Source of the DNA: JABDIY01 sp041576015
GTDB taxonomy: Bacteria; Actinomycetota; Acidimicrobiia; Acidimicrobiales; SZUA-35
DNA: 6,186 nt
Reading direction: 5' to 3'
Assembly (NCBI GenBank): GCA_041576015.1
Contig: JBFGLT010000170.1
Location: 1 to 6,186, forward strand
Shown: positions 1 through 6,096 of the stretch, one piece after another
How positions within the stretch are numbered: the first letter of the stretch is position 1
Layout: every line of letters starts with the position of its first letter
Translations under genes and position numbers: made by a program
The notes under the pieces: generated by a model
Told to the model about the DNA's origin: nothing
The model's database searches: none
Seen by the model: only the letters and a program-made list of their open reading frames with translations

Positions 1-344
1 AGGTAGGCGCGACTGTCGCCGACATTGGCGATCGTCACCGAGCGGCGGATTGGGCGAAGCAGGGCGGCCACGACCGTCGTGCCCATGTTCGCCAGTCCGT
101 GGCGATCAGCGGTCGCCACCACGGCGCGATTCGCTTGGCGGATGGCGGCGACGACATCCTCGGCGTCGTGAGGTTCCCCGAAGCGGCGGAGATCATCGAT
201 GGCGGTCTCGGCTGCCAGCTCACCGCCGGCGTGCCCGCCCATGCCATCGGCGACGGCAACGAAGTCACCGGCGACGAGCAGGCGATCCTGATTCGATTCG
301 CGCACCCGTCCAGTGTCGGTGAACGAACCGACCTCGAAACGCAT
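1..344 (-). CDS. pstP: PP2C-family Ser/Thr protein phosphatase, PstP type (N-terminal part, runs off the window)
   Basis: Metal-dependent phosphatase of the PPM/PP2C family that removes phosphate from Ser/Thr residues, in actinobacteria the counterpart of the PknA/PknB kinases. Only the first 114 codons are present. They begin MRFEVGSFTDTGRVRESNQD and carry the family motifs in order: RESNQD (metal-binding Asp20), VADGMGGHAGGE (Asp33), GTTVVAALL (from residue 88) and ANVGDSRAY (107-114). The C-terminal half of the catalytic domain, and any membrane anchor, lie beyond position 1. The ATG at 344-342 is fixed by the domain start and by a GGAGG seven bases upstream. It overlaps the TGA of the upstream FHA gene by one base (TGATG), so the two genes are probably translationally coupled. 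In mycobacteria the same fhaB-pstP order is followed by rodA, pbpA, pknA and pknB; that neighbourhood is expected to the left but cannot be seen. Confidence 0.95.
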   Translation of the reverse strand, partial: MRFEVGSFTDTGRVRESNQDRLLVAGDFVAVADGMGGHAGGELAAETAIDDLRRFGEPHDAEDVVAAIRQANRAVVATADRHGLANMGTTVVAALLRPIRRSVTIANVGDSRAY

Positions 345-793
345 CAGCGGACCTCCAGGACGGTGCTGCCGACCTGAAGCCGGGAGCCTCGCCGAAGCGT
401 GAGCGGGGTGGTAACGCGCTGCCGGTCGACGTAGGTGCCGTTCGTGGAGCCGAGATCGGTGACCACCAGTCCCGAATCGGTACGGGACAGACGGGCGTGC
501 TGAGACGACACGAACGTGTCGTCGAGGGTGACGTCGCACGCTGCCGACCGGCCGATCGTCAGATGCTGATCGACCGGGTAGACGATCCCTGCGTGCTCGA
601 GCGGCTCGACGATCACGACTGCCGACTCGCCCCGCGCCCGCTTCTTGGGACGGCGACCCATGCCGTCGGTGTTCGGGCCGCCGGCACCGACCGGTGCGGC
701 GGTGCTCCAGACTGTTCGAGCGATTCGGAGGAAGAAGAACCAAACAAGGGCCAGGAATCCGAGACGAAGGAGCGTGAGGACGGCATCGGACAC
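344..793 (-). CDS. fhaB: Membrane-anchored FHA-domain protein, FhaB/FipA type
   Basis: A 149-residue protein with one N-terminal hydrophobic segment (about residues 5-28, ending FFFLRIARTVW), a basic linker (GRRPKKRAR, 46-54) and a C-terminal FHA domain (about 58-149). The FHA phosphothreonine-binding motifs are intact: IGRS (80-83), SSQHA (96-100) and STNGT (116-120). FHA domains bind phosphothreonine. In Mycobacterium the similar-sized FhaB/FipA is a PknA/PknB-linked division and envelope factor encoded next to pstP, and the same role at the membrane is inferred here. The start is GTG at 793-791. No Shine-Dalgarno is seen, but a TACGCT hexamer sits seven bases upstream, suggesting a leaderless transcript. 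It overlaps pstP by one base and is divergent from the other FHA gene. Family assignment is firm; the exact role is inferred from synteny. Confidence 0.93.
   Translation of the reverse strand: MSDAVLTLLRLGFLALVWFFFLRIARTVWSTAAPVGAGGPNTDGMGRRPKKRARGESAVVIVEPLEHAGIVYPVDQHLTIGRSAACDVTLDDTFVSSQHARLSRTDSGLVVTDLGSTNGTYVDRQRVTTPLTLRRGSRLQVGSTVLEVR
352..356 (-). promoter_or_regulatory. Ribosome binding site of pstP
   Basis: GGAGG on the minus strand lies inside the last codons of fhaB, seven bases before the pstP ATG. It is the clearest Shine-Dalgarno site in the window and decides the pstP start despite the overlap with fhaB. Confidence 0.8.
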
Positions 794-800
794 TGCTGAG

Positions 801-806
801 AGCGTA
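801..806 (-). promoter_or_regulatory. Candidate -10 element of fhaB (TACGCT)
   Basis: TACGCT reads on the minus strand at 806-801, with seven bases before the fhaB GTG at 793. Transcription would start at or next to the start codon. No -35 match is visible, so this rests on the hexamer, its spacing and the twin site on the other strand. Confidence 0.4.
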
Positions 807-869
807 GTTCTTCGGCGGGTGTGCCCGGTTCCGCCCGCCCCCGCGAACCAGCCCGGGGCGGCGCCGGAC

Positions 870-875
870 TACGCT
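870..875 (+). promoter_or_regulatory. Candidate -10 element of fhaA (TACGCT)
   Basis: TACGCT at 870-875 has six bases before the GTG at 882 and nine before the ATG at 885. This spacing favours a leaderless transcript starting at G882, which would make GTG882 the actual start, three bases upstream of the annotated ATG. Confidence 0.4.
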
Positions 876-884
876 TCGCCGGTG

Positions 885-1547
885 ATGGCGCTGCGCTCGG
901 TTGAAGGTCAGATCGAGGAGTTCGTGGAGGGTCTGATGGCTCGCGCGTTCGGCTCGGGTCTGCAGCCGGTGGAGATCGGGCGGCGGCTCCGCCGGGTGGC
1001 CGTGCGGGAGCGCCAGGTCAGCGTCAAGGGACGGGCCGTCGCCGCCAATCAGTACGTCGTCGAGTTGGCCACCGACGACTACCAGCGGATCCTGGATCAG
1101 ACCACCACGATCACACGAGACCTGATCGAGGAAGTTCGCCAGGCCGCCACCAAGGACGGGTTGACCTTTGCCGGCCCCGTCACCGTCGACCTCGTGGCCG
1201 CTGAGGGTCGCCGGCGAGGCACCTTCTCGATCCGCAGTTCCTTCGACGACTCACCGGTCCTGGCCCAGCCGGCCGTGCTCGTGACCGCCGAAGGACACGA
1301 ATGGGACCTTGGCACGGCCGGGGTGAGGATCGGTCGCCACCACGACAACGACGTCGTCATCGAGGAGAGCAACGTCAGCCGCTTCCACGCCCACGTCATG
1401 CCCATCGACGCCGGCTGGCACCTGGTCGACAACGACTCGACCAACGGCACGAGGCTCAACGGCGTGTTCGTCGATCGTCAGGAGCTGGCCGACGGCGATC
1501 GATTCACGGTCGGCCCGGCCACGTTTACGTTCTCCCACCGGTCCTGA
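885..1547 (+). CDS. fhaA: DUF3662/FHA-domain protein, FhaA type (short form)
   Basis: A 220-residue cytoplasmic protein. Residues 1-115 match the FhaA N-terminal domain (DUF3662): MALRSVEGQIEEFVEGLMAR, then LQPVEIGRRLRR, KGRAVAANQYVVELATDDY and the GPVTVDL strand. Residues 130-218 form an FHA domain with IGR (149-151), SRFHA (165-169) and STNGT (185-189) intact. In mycobacteria FhaA is a PknB partner that binds phosphorylated MviN/MurJ and tunes peptidoglycan synthesis; a similar role is inferred. Mycobacterial FhaA has a long low-complexity linker between the two domains (over 500 residues in total); here the linker is about 15 residues. The frame stays open upstream to 645, but that stretch overlaps fhaB on the other strand and lacks family similarity, so ATG885 (or GTG882) is preferred. 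Unusually, the gene is divergent from fhaB rather than cotranscribed with it. Confidence 0.92.
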   Translation: MALRSVEGQIEEFVEGLMARAFGSGLQPVEIGRRLRRVAVRERQVSVKGRAVAANQYVVELATDDYQRILDQTTTITRDLIEEVRQAATKDGLTFAGPVTVDLVAAEGRRRGTFSIRSSFDDSPVLAQPAVLVTAEGHEWDLGTAGVRIGRHHDNDVVIEESNVSRFHAHVMPIDAGWHLVDNDSTNGTRLNGVFVDRQELADGDRFTVGPATFTFSHRS

Positions 1548-1561
1548 GCGCCGGTCACCTC

Positions 1562-1593
1562 CCCGGCTACCGGCGCGACCGCCGGTAGCCCGG
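1562..1593. terminator. Convergent intrinsic-type hairpin between fhaA and the kinase gene
   Basis: A perfect 11-bp inverted repeat, GGCTACCGGCG (1565-1575) and CGCCGGTAGCC (1580-1590), flanks a CGAC loop. After one mismatch two more pairs (1562-1563 with 1592-1593) extend it. It lies 17 bases after the fhaA stop and overlaps the last codons and stop of the convergent kinase gene, so it can fold in both transcripts. No T-run follows on either strand, as is common for GC-rich actinobacterial terminators, so strong termination is inferred rather than shown. Confidence 0.6.
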
Positions 1594-2892
1594 CTGGTCG
1601 ATCTGCAGGCGATCGAGGGCGGTGGCGGCCAGGTGTGCGCCGACGGCTGGTTCGTCAAGCGTGCGGCCGCCCTCCCACAGCCGATCGGCCAAATCGATCC
1701 GCAGTGACTCGAGGCTGCAACTCGGATCTGCGTCGAGCAGCGAAACCAATCGAGCGAGCTCCCGGCGCCGGGCCGAGGACCCGAGGCTGCGTTCCCGGTC
1801 GATCGTGGCCGCCATGTTGGCGACGACCAGTTCGTCGTAGCGGCTGCCCTCCGGACCCTGGCGGTACAGGCGGACGGCGTCGATGAGGTGGCCGACCTCG
1901 GCGACGCCATCGTCGGGCGCGGGAGCGAGCGGCTCGTGTTCGATCGGGTCGATCAACAGGTCGGCGCAGTCGACCTCGGCCTCGCTGACTCGGGGTCCGA
2001 TGGCGGCGAAGAGCACTGTGGTCCGCTCGGTTGGATCGAACCGGCTGGCCTGCACCAGGCAGGTCACCGCCCACCAGAAGGACCCGGCGACCTGCCACCA
2101 ACGCACACGTTCTGGGTCGACGGTTCGACCAGACTCGATCCGGTAGGCGGCGAAGAGGTCCTCGGCCGATCCGCAGCCGCCAACCTCGTGGCGGGTGTCT
2201 CCGAAACGCCACGAGTTGATCATCAGGTATCCGAGGTCGCTCATCGGATCAGCCAGATGGGCGAGCTCCCAATCGAGCACCCCGACCACGCCGAGGCGGG
2301 GATCGACCATGAGGTTGCCGTTGCGGAAGTCCCCGTGGACCACCGTCGGTTCGACCTCGGGTGGGGCGCTGTCGACCAGCCGTCGAGCGACTGCGTCGAG
2401 CATCGGTCGGATGATCCCGAGTCGGCGGTAGCGGACATGGGTCTCGGTCACGAAGCCGGCGATGGAGAAGGCGGGGAGTGCGAGCCCCCCGGGATCGATC
2501 CGGTGAATTCGAGCGAGCGCCATGCCACACTGGCCGGCGAACCGGCGGCGGGCAGCGGCGAACTCGGGCCGGCGGGCGATGCGGCCGCCGAGGCTCTCGC
2601 CCTCCAGCCACTGCACCACGAGGGCGGGCGGATCGGTGAAGACGGATCGGACCTGCGGGACCGGAACGCCGCACGACCGGGCTCGCCGGAGCAGCTCTGC
2701 CTCGGTGTCGAGGCCGATGCCACCGAGCTCGATCGACGGCGGCGACGTGCCGGCCGCCCGCACCAGCCACCGTTCGCCGGTGGCGGTGTTCACGTCGTAG
2801 GACTGGTAGCTGGCGCCGCCGGAGAGCGGCCGGACCTGGGTGAGCTTTGCGCCGAACTCGGCGACGAGGCGCTCTCGAAGCCGGGGCTCCAT
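1567..2892 (-). CDS. APH-family phosphotransferase fused to a DUF6285-like domain (LvaA-LvaB-like)
   Basis: A 441-residue soluble protein. Residues 1-300 form an aminoglycoside-phosphotransferase-type kinase fold of the kind paired with acyl-CoA dehydrogenases: LSGGASYQSYDV (23-34), WLVRAAG (42-48), the catalytic loop VVHGDFRNGNLMVD (184-197, Asp188) and the metal-binding VLDWELAHLADP (205-216, Asp207). Residues about 330-436 resemble DUF6285: HLIDAVRLYR, RYDELVVANMAATIDRE and a C-terminal LAATALDRLQIDQPGY. DUF6285 is usually a separate small protein encoded beside this kinase, so this looks like a fusion. Known relatives (LvaA with LvaB; the kinase half of ACAD10/11) phosphorylate the 4-hydroxyl of 4-hydroxyacyl-CoAs, so that is the inferred substrate; aminoglycoside resistance is unlikely. 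The ATG overlaps the dehydrogenase TGA by one base and AAGGG lies six bases upstream. The kinase assignment is firm, the C-terminal domain likely, the substrate inferred. Confidence 0.9.
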   Translation of the reverse strand: MEPRLRERLVAEFGAKLTQVRPLSGGASYQSYDVNTATGERWLVRAAGTSPPSIELGGIGLDTEAELLRRARSCGVPVPQVRSVFTDPPALVVQWLEGESLGGRIARRPEFAAARRRFAGQCGMALARIHRIDPGGLALPAFSIAGFVTETHVRYRRLGIIRPMLDAVARRLVDSAPPEVEPTVVHGDFRNGNLMVDPRLGVVGVLDWELAHLADPMSDLGYLMINSWRFGDTRHEVGGCGSAEDLFAAYRIESGRTVDPERVRWWQVAGSFWWAVTCLVQASRFDPTERTTVLFAAIGPRVSEAEVDCADLLIDPIEHEPLAPAPDDGVAEVGHLIDAVRLYRQGPEGSRYDELVVANMAATIDRERSLGSSARRRELARLVSLLDADPSCSLESLRIDLADRLWEGGRTLDEPAVGAHLAATALDRLQIDQPGYRRSRR

Positions 2893-4154
2893 CAGACGCC
2901 CTTGGGAGCCCGCTGCTTCATGAAACCGAACAGGTACCCGGCGACCCGCCGCATCTGGATCTCCTCGGTTCCCTCGGTGATCCGATACCGCCGGTGATGC
3001 CGGTAGATGTGCTCGAAGGGCAGATGGCGGCTGTACCCCATACCGCCGTGGACCTGCATCGCCCGATCAGCTGCCTCACAGCACAGCCGATTCGCCCAGT
3101 AGTTGCACATCGACACCTTGTCGCTGACAGCGAACGGGCCGGAGGCGTCCATGTCCCACGCCGTTTTGTGAATGAGCGCCCGCAGCATCTCGCACTGTGT
3201 GGCCAGCTCGACGATCGGGAACTGGATTCCCTGGTGGTTGGCGAGAGGCGTCCCGAACGGGGCCCGTTCCTTGGCGAATGCGATCGTCCGGTCGAGGCAG
3301 TACTGGGCCGCTCCGAGGCTGGACGCCGCCTGCCGGATGCGGTTCTCGTTGAAGAAGTGCTGCACGACGGCCAGACCCCGTTCCGCTTCGCCGAACACCG
3401 CATCGAAGGGAACCTCCACCGCGGTGAGTGTGATTCTGGCGTGGTCGGTGGGCATGTTGAACGTCCAGAGATACTCCTCGACCCGGAATCCAGGAGCATC
3501 GGTGGGCACCAGAAAGGCGGTGATTCCCCGAGCGTCTCCGGCCTGCCCGCTCGAGCGGGCGAAGATCAGATCATGGGTGGCGGTGTGGACACCGGTGTTC
3601 CAGGTCTTGGTGCCGTTGATGATCCAGCCGCCATCGGTTCGGCTGGCGGTCGTCTCCATGTGGGTGGCATCGGATCCGTGCGCCGGTTCCGTGATTCCGA
3701 AGGCGAACGATCGCTCTCCCGTGGCCAGCGCTTCGATCCATTCGGCCTTTTGTTCCTGGGTTCCGTACTCGATCATCAACAGCAGACCGACGTTGTTTCC
3801 GACGATGGAGTGTTCGTTCTGGAGGTCGTTGTGGAGGCCGAGTCCGCGCCTCGCCAGGTGTTCACGGATCACCGCCATCCCCAGATTCGTGCCGTCCCGC
3901 CCGCCGTACTCCGAGCTCAGGGGGTAGCGGTAGTGGCCGGCGGCGTCGGCTCGCCGGCGGGCCTCGGCCAGCAGCGCCTCCCACTCGGCACTGGGCAGCC
4001 CGTCGCGGCCCCAGTCGGTGCGGGCGTGTTCACGCCGGTGATCGAAGAACCGCCCATTGTCGTCGGCAGCCTCGAGAGGAGCGATCTCCGTCTCGATGAA
4101 CTCATCGAGTTCGGACAGGTAGTCGACTAGGTCCTGGGGCAGCCGGAGATCCAT
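2892..4154 (-). CDS. Acyl-CoA dehydrogenase family protein (ACAD10/11- or LvaC-like)
   Basis: A 420-residue, full-length FAD-dependent acyl-CoA dehydrogenase. Domain order is typical: helical N-terminal domain (1-145), beta domain with FAFGITEPAHGSDATHMETT (150-169) and the INGTKTWNTG flavin/substrate segment (179-188), then the C-terminal helical domain with ERAPFGTPLANHQGIQFPIV (296-315) and QVHGGMGYSRHLPFEHIYRH (367-386). The catalytic-base position is filled: Glu394 in RITEGTEEIQ. The family oxidises acyl-CoA to trans-2-enoyl-CoA and passes electrons to ETF. Coupling to the downstream kinase-DUF6285 gene suggests the ACAD10/11 or LvaC subtype, which acts on 4-phosphoacyl-CoA and releases phosphate; this is inference from context. 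The ATG at 4154 gives the expected N-terminus; no strong Shine-Dalgarno is seen. The acetyltransferase gene ends 43 bases upstream. Confidence 0.93.
   Translation of the reverse strand: MDLRLPQDLVDYLSELDEFIETEIAPLEAADDNGRFFDHRREHARTDWGRDGLPSAEWEALLAEARRRADAAGHYRYPLSSEYGGRDGTNLGMAVIREHLARRGLGLHNDLQNEHSIVGNNVGLLLMIEYGTQEQKAEWIEALATGERSFAFGITEPAHGSDATHMETTASRTDGGWIINGTKTWNTGVHTATHDLIFARSSGQAGDARGITAFLVPTDAPGFRVEEYLWTFNMPTDHARITLTAVEVPFDAVFGEAERGLAVVQHFFNENRIRQAASSLGAAQYCLDRTIAFAKERAPFGTPLANHQGIQFPIVELATQCEMLRALIHKTAWDMDASGPFAVSDKVSMCNYWANRLCCEAADRAMQVHGGMGYSRHLPFEHIYRHHRRYRITEGTEEIQMRRVAGYLFGFMKQRAPKGV
2899..2903 (-). promoter_or_regulatory. Ribosome binding site of the kinase-DUF6285 gene
   Basis: AAGGG lies in the last codons of the acyl-CoA dehydrogenase gene, six bases before the kinase ATG. 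It supports the start within the TGATG overlap. Confidence 0.5.
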
Positions 4155-4197
4155 GTGACCACTTCACCACGAGCGGGCGGACGGCGCACTCGGTCGG

Positions 4198-4518
4198 TCA
4201 GTGAACCACGTCGGCGAGGTCAGGGCGCGTGCGGAAGTAGGCGGCGGCAAAGGGACACGTCGGTCTCAGGGTGCGCCCGTCGGCCCGAACGATCTCACCG
4301 AGGCGGGAGAGGAGCTCCTCGGCGTAGCCGTTGCCACGGTGGTGGACCAGCGTCTCCACATGGGGGATGACGAGGGTGTTCTCGAACCGGCGGTAGACGG
4401 CGAAGCTCCTCAGGGAGGTGGGGGCATCGGACGTGTCGTGGAGTTCGAAGCGACCCGTCTCGGTGTTCTCACGAACGGTCAGCAAACCCGCCGATGGGCC
4501 CGGATGCGAGAGGTTCAC
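4198..4518 (-). CDS. Small GNAT-like N-acetyltransferase (Acetyltransf_CG / YjdJ type)
   Basis: A 106-residue protein matching the short GNAT-related family of Pfam Acetyltransf_CG. Visible features are ENTETGRFEL (17-26), a strand ending FENTLVIPHVETLVHH (45-60), the acetyl-CoA loop RGNGYAEELLSRL (61-73, in place of the usual RGxGxA), and the family-defining CPFAAAYFRTRPDLADVV (88-105), which corresponds to the usual CPF..AY...HPEY. Substrates of this family are mostly unknown, so none is assigned. The start given is GTG at 4518-4516, with no clear ribosome binding site; a start about 11 residues later (TTG) would still keep the whole domain. It lies 46 bases after the flavoprotein gene and 43 before the acyl-CoA dehydrogenase gene, so cotranscription is plausible, but a metabolic link is not evident. 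Confidence 0.85.
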   Translation of the reverse strand: MNLSHPGPSAGLLTVRENTETGRFELHDTSDAPTSLRSFAVYRRFENTLVIPHVETLVHHRGNGYAEELLSRLGEIVRADGRTLRPTCPFAAAYFRTRPDLADVVH

Positions 4519-4564
4519 GATCCGAGCAACGCCCGCCGCCGTCGGGTGATTCCCGTGCGAGGTC

Positions 4565-5950
4565 TCAGCTCAGTTCCGCGATGCCCTGGATGATCGTCGG
4601 CCAGAACTCGCCGACGACGGGGTGAATCGGCAGCCACGTGGCGAAGGCGGTATACGGAACCCCGGCGTGCATCATCATCGAGATGGTGGCGATGATCTCA
4701 TCGCCGGCCAGCCCGAGGGTGGCCGCACCGAGGATCTCCTCGGTGTCGAGATCGACCAACAATTTGATCAGACCGTTTGTTTCGCCGTCGAGGACGGCAC
4801 GGGTGAGCTTGGCCATAGGGAACGTGGCCATGCCGACACGTCGATCACTGGCTCGGGCGTCCCGTTCGGTCATCCCGACCCGGCCAAGTGGTGGATCGGT
4901 GAACAACCCGTAGGTCAGCACCCGATCGGCGACGTGGCGATCCCCGCCGCCCAGATGGTCGGCCAGGATCTCGTAGTCCTGGTAAGCCGTGTGGGTGAAC
5001 GCCCCCCGCCCGTTGACATCGCCGACGGCGTAGATCCCCGGTACGGGCGTCTCGAAATAGCGATCGGTGTCGATGTAGCCACGCTCGTTCGGTGTAATGC
5101 CGACGGAGTCGAGGCCGATGTCGTCGGAGTTCGGCCGTCGGCCGGTGGCGACGAGGAGGTGGCTTCCCGTCACGTTCGACCCGTCCGAGAGGTCGAGGGC
5201 GATCGAACCATCGGCGTCGAGACCTGCCCGGGTCGCGCCGACGCCGGTGCGAATCGTGACGCTCTCCTCCCCCAGGAACTCGGCGATCGCCGCTGAGATG
5301 TCCTCGTCCTCGCGGGCGATCAGCCGGTCGGCGTACTCGACGATGGTGACCTGGGCGCCGAACCTCCGGAAGATCTGGCCGAACTCCAGGCCGATGTAGC
5401 TTCCGCCGAGAACGAGCAGGTGGTCGGGTAGCTTGGTCAGCTCGAGGATGCTCGTGCTGTTCAGGACCGGGACATCGGACAGGCCGTCGATCGGCGGGAT
5501 GGTGCTGCGGGCGCCGGTGTTGATGATCACTCGCGGCGCGACGTACTCCGTCCCGTCGACGTCGACCACCTTGAGGTCCCCTTCGAGACCGGCCAGCCGG
5601 CCGACGCCGTAGATCACGTCGATCGACTCGTGGTTCTCGAAGTACTTCTCAGCTCCGGAACGCCAGTTGGTGATCAACTTGTCCTTGCGAGCGATGACCT
5701 CGCCGAGATCGACGTGGACATCACCGACGGTGACTCCGTGCTGGGCCGCTGCGGTCCGGGCCGTGTAGGCGACCTTGGCCGATGCTCGGATGGCCTTCGT
5801 GGGCCGGCAGCCGTCATTGAGGCAGGTCCCCCCCAGCATCCGCTTTTCGATCAGGGCGACCTTCTCGCCCCGCCGATCGAGGGTGTTGGCGAGGGCGGGG
5901 CCCGCTTGGCCGGCCCCGAGGATGATCGTGTCGTGCGTCTTGTCGGCCAT
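4565..5950 (-). CDS. Class I FAD-dependent pyridine nucleotide-disulfide oxidoreductase
   Basis: A 461-residue flavoprotein of the dihydrolipoamide dehydrogenase/mercuric reductase/glutathione reductase superfamily. It has an N-terminal FAD Rossmann motif GAGQAG (12-17), a redox disulfide GGTCLNDGC (40-48, Cys43 and Cys48), a second Rossmann motif GGSYIGLE (182-189) followed by Glu205 at the strand end, which favours NADH over NADPH, the FAD motif AVGDVNG (308-314), and a C-terminal dimerisation domain with the catalytic pair His443 and Glu448 in IHPVVGE. It lacks the HMA domain and C-terminal cysteine pair of true MerA, and the disulfide loop (LNDGCRPTK) departs from the LNVGCIPSK of lipoamide dehydrogenase, so the substrate is left open. 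No lipoyl-complex genes adjoin it. The ATG gives the expected N-terminus. It may head a four-gene operon, with the tandem repeats about 40 bases upstream. Confidence 0.92.
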   Translation of the reverse strand: MADKTHDTIILGAGQAGPALANTLDRRGEKVALIEKRMLGGTCLNDGCRPTKAIRASAKVAYTARTAAAQHGVTVGDVHVDLGEVIARKDKLITNWRSGAEKYFENHESIDVIYGVGRLAGLEGDLKVVDVDGTEYVAPRVIINTGARSTIPPIDGLSDVPVLNSTSILELTKLPDHLLVLGGSYIGLEFGQIFRRFGAQVTIVEYADRLIAREDEDISAAIAEFLGEESVTIRTGVGATRAGLDADGSIALDLSDGSNVTGSHLLVATGRRPNSDDIGLDSVGITPNERGYIDTDRYFETPVPGIYAVGDVNGRGAFTHTAYQDYEILADHLGGGDRHVADRVLTYGLFTDPPLGRVGMTERDARASDRRVGMATFPMAKLTRAVLDGETNGLIKLLVDLDTEEILGAATLGLAGDEIIATISMMMHAGVPYTAFATWLPIHPVVGEFWPTIIQGIAELS

Positions 5951-5976
5951 GCCTGGGACAACAGCCCGGCTCCGGG

Positions 5977-5982
5977 ACGGTA
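5977..5982 (-). promoter_or_regulatory. Candidate -10 element of the flavoprotein gene (TACCGT)
   Basis: TACCGT reads on the minus strand at 5982-5977 and fits TANNNT. It would start transcription about 5970, giving a leader of roughly 20 bases before the ATG at 5950. No -35 match is seen; that region falls in the first bases of the tandem repeat. Confidence 0.25.
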
Positions 5983-5991
5983 TTCCTCATC

Positions 5992-6096
5992 CGGGCGGTG
6001 ACTGCGGGCATGGACCGCTCCGTTGCCGCCGCGCCAGCAAGGCAGCACGATGGGTGTGCGCCAATTGCCGAGCGTAGCGAGTCCGGTCGTAGCCCT
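5992..6096. repeat. Tandem direct repeat, copy 1 (105 bp)
   Basis: The unit has a 90-bp core from CGGGCGGTGACTGCGG to GCCGAGCGTAGCGAG (5992-6081), then a 15-bp linker (6082-6096) leading straight into copy 2. The core is 89/90 identical to copy 2; the only difference is G6008 against C6113. Short inverted segments occur inside, such as GCGG...CCGC around the variable base and GCAC...GTGC near 6042-6060. It belongs to no repeat family I recognise. Both copies lie upstream of the flavoprotein gene. Confidence 0.9.

Larger units (their letters stand above)
794..881. promoter_or_regulatory. Divergent promoter region between fhaB and fhaA
   Basis: These 88 bases separate the GTG of fhaB (minus) from the GTG/ATG of fhaA (plus). 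Each side carries the same hexamer, TACGCT, matching the TANNNT pattern of actinobacterial housekeeping -10 elements, seven and six bases before the respective GTG. No convincing TTGACA-like -35 is seen on either side and no Shine-Dalgarno precedes either start. The simplest reading is two back-to-back promoters producing leaderless mRNAs. Confidence 0.5.

Noticed and set aside
645..884. An 80-codon N-terminal extension of fhaA
   Set aside because: It would overlap the 5' part of fhaB on the other strand and the promoter region, and its residues do not resemble FhaA. The family N-terminus begins at residue 1 from ATG885 (or GTG882).
1567..2892. Aminoglycoside resistance gene
   Set aside because: The kinase fold is shared, but the pairing with an acyl-CoA dehydrogenase and a DUF6285-like domain points to the acyl-CoA-linked branch of the family.
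1888..2997. Plus-strand open frame of 369 codons opposite the kinase gene
   Set aside because: It is antisense to the APH-DUF6285 gene, with a composition typical of reversed GC-rich codons and no recognisable domain.
2847..4130. Long plus-strand open frame of 427 codons opposite the acyl-CoA dehydrogenase
   Set aside because: It is the antisense of a clear, full-length dehydrogenase with intact motifs; GC-rich codon bias keeps the antisense frame open. Its translation shows no family features.
4543..4555. Hairpin CGGG-TGATT-CCCG between the flavoprotein and acetyltransferase genes as a terminator
   Set aside because: The stem is only 4 bp with no extension and no T-run, too weak to call in GC-rich DNA.
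4565..5950. Mercuric reductase (MerA)
   Set aside because: There is no N-terminal heavy-metal domain, no C-terminal vicinal cysteine pair, and no merR/merT/merP neighbours. Only the general fold and redox disulfide are shared.
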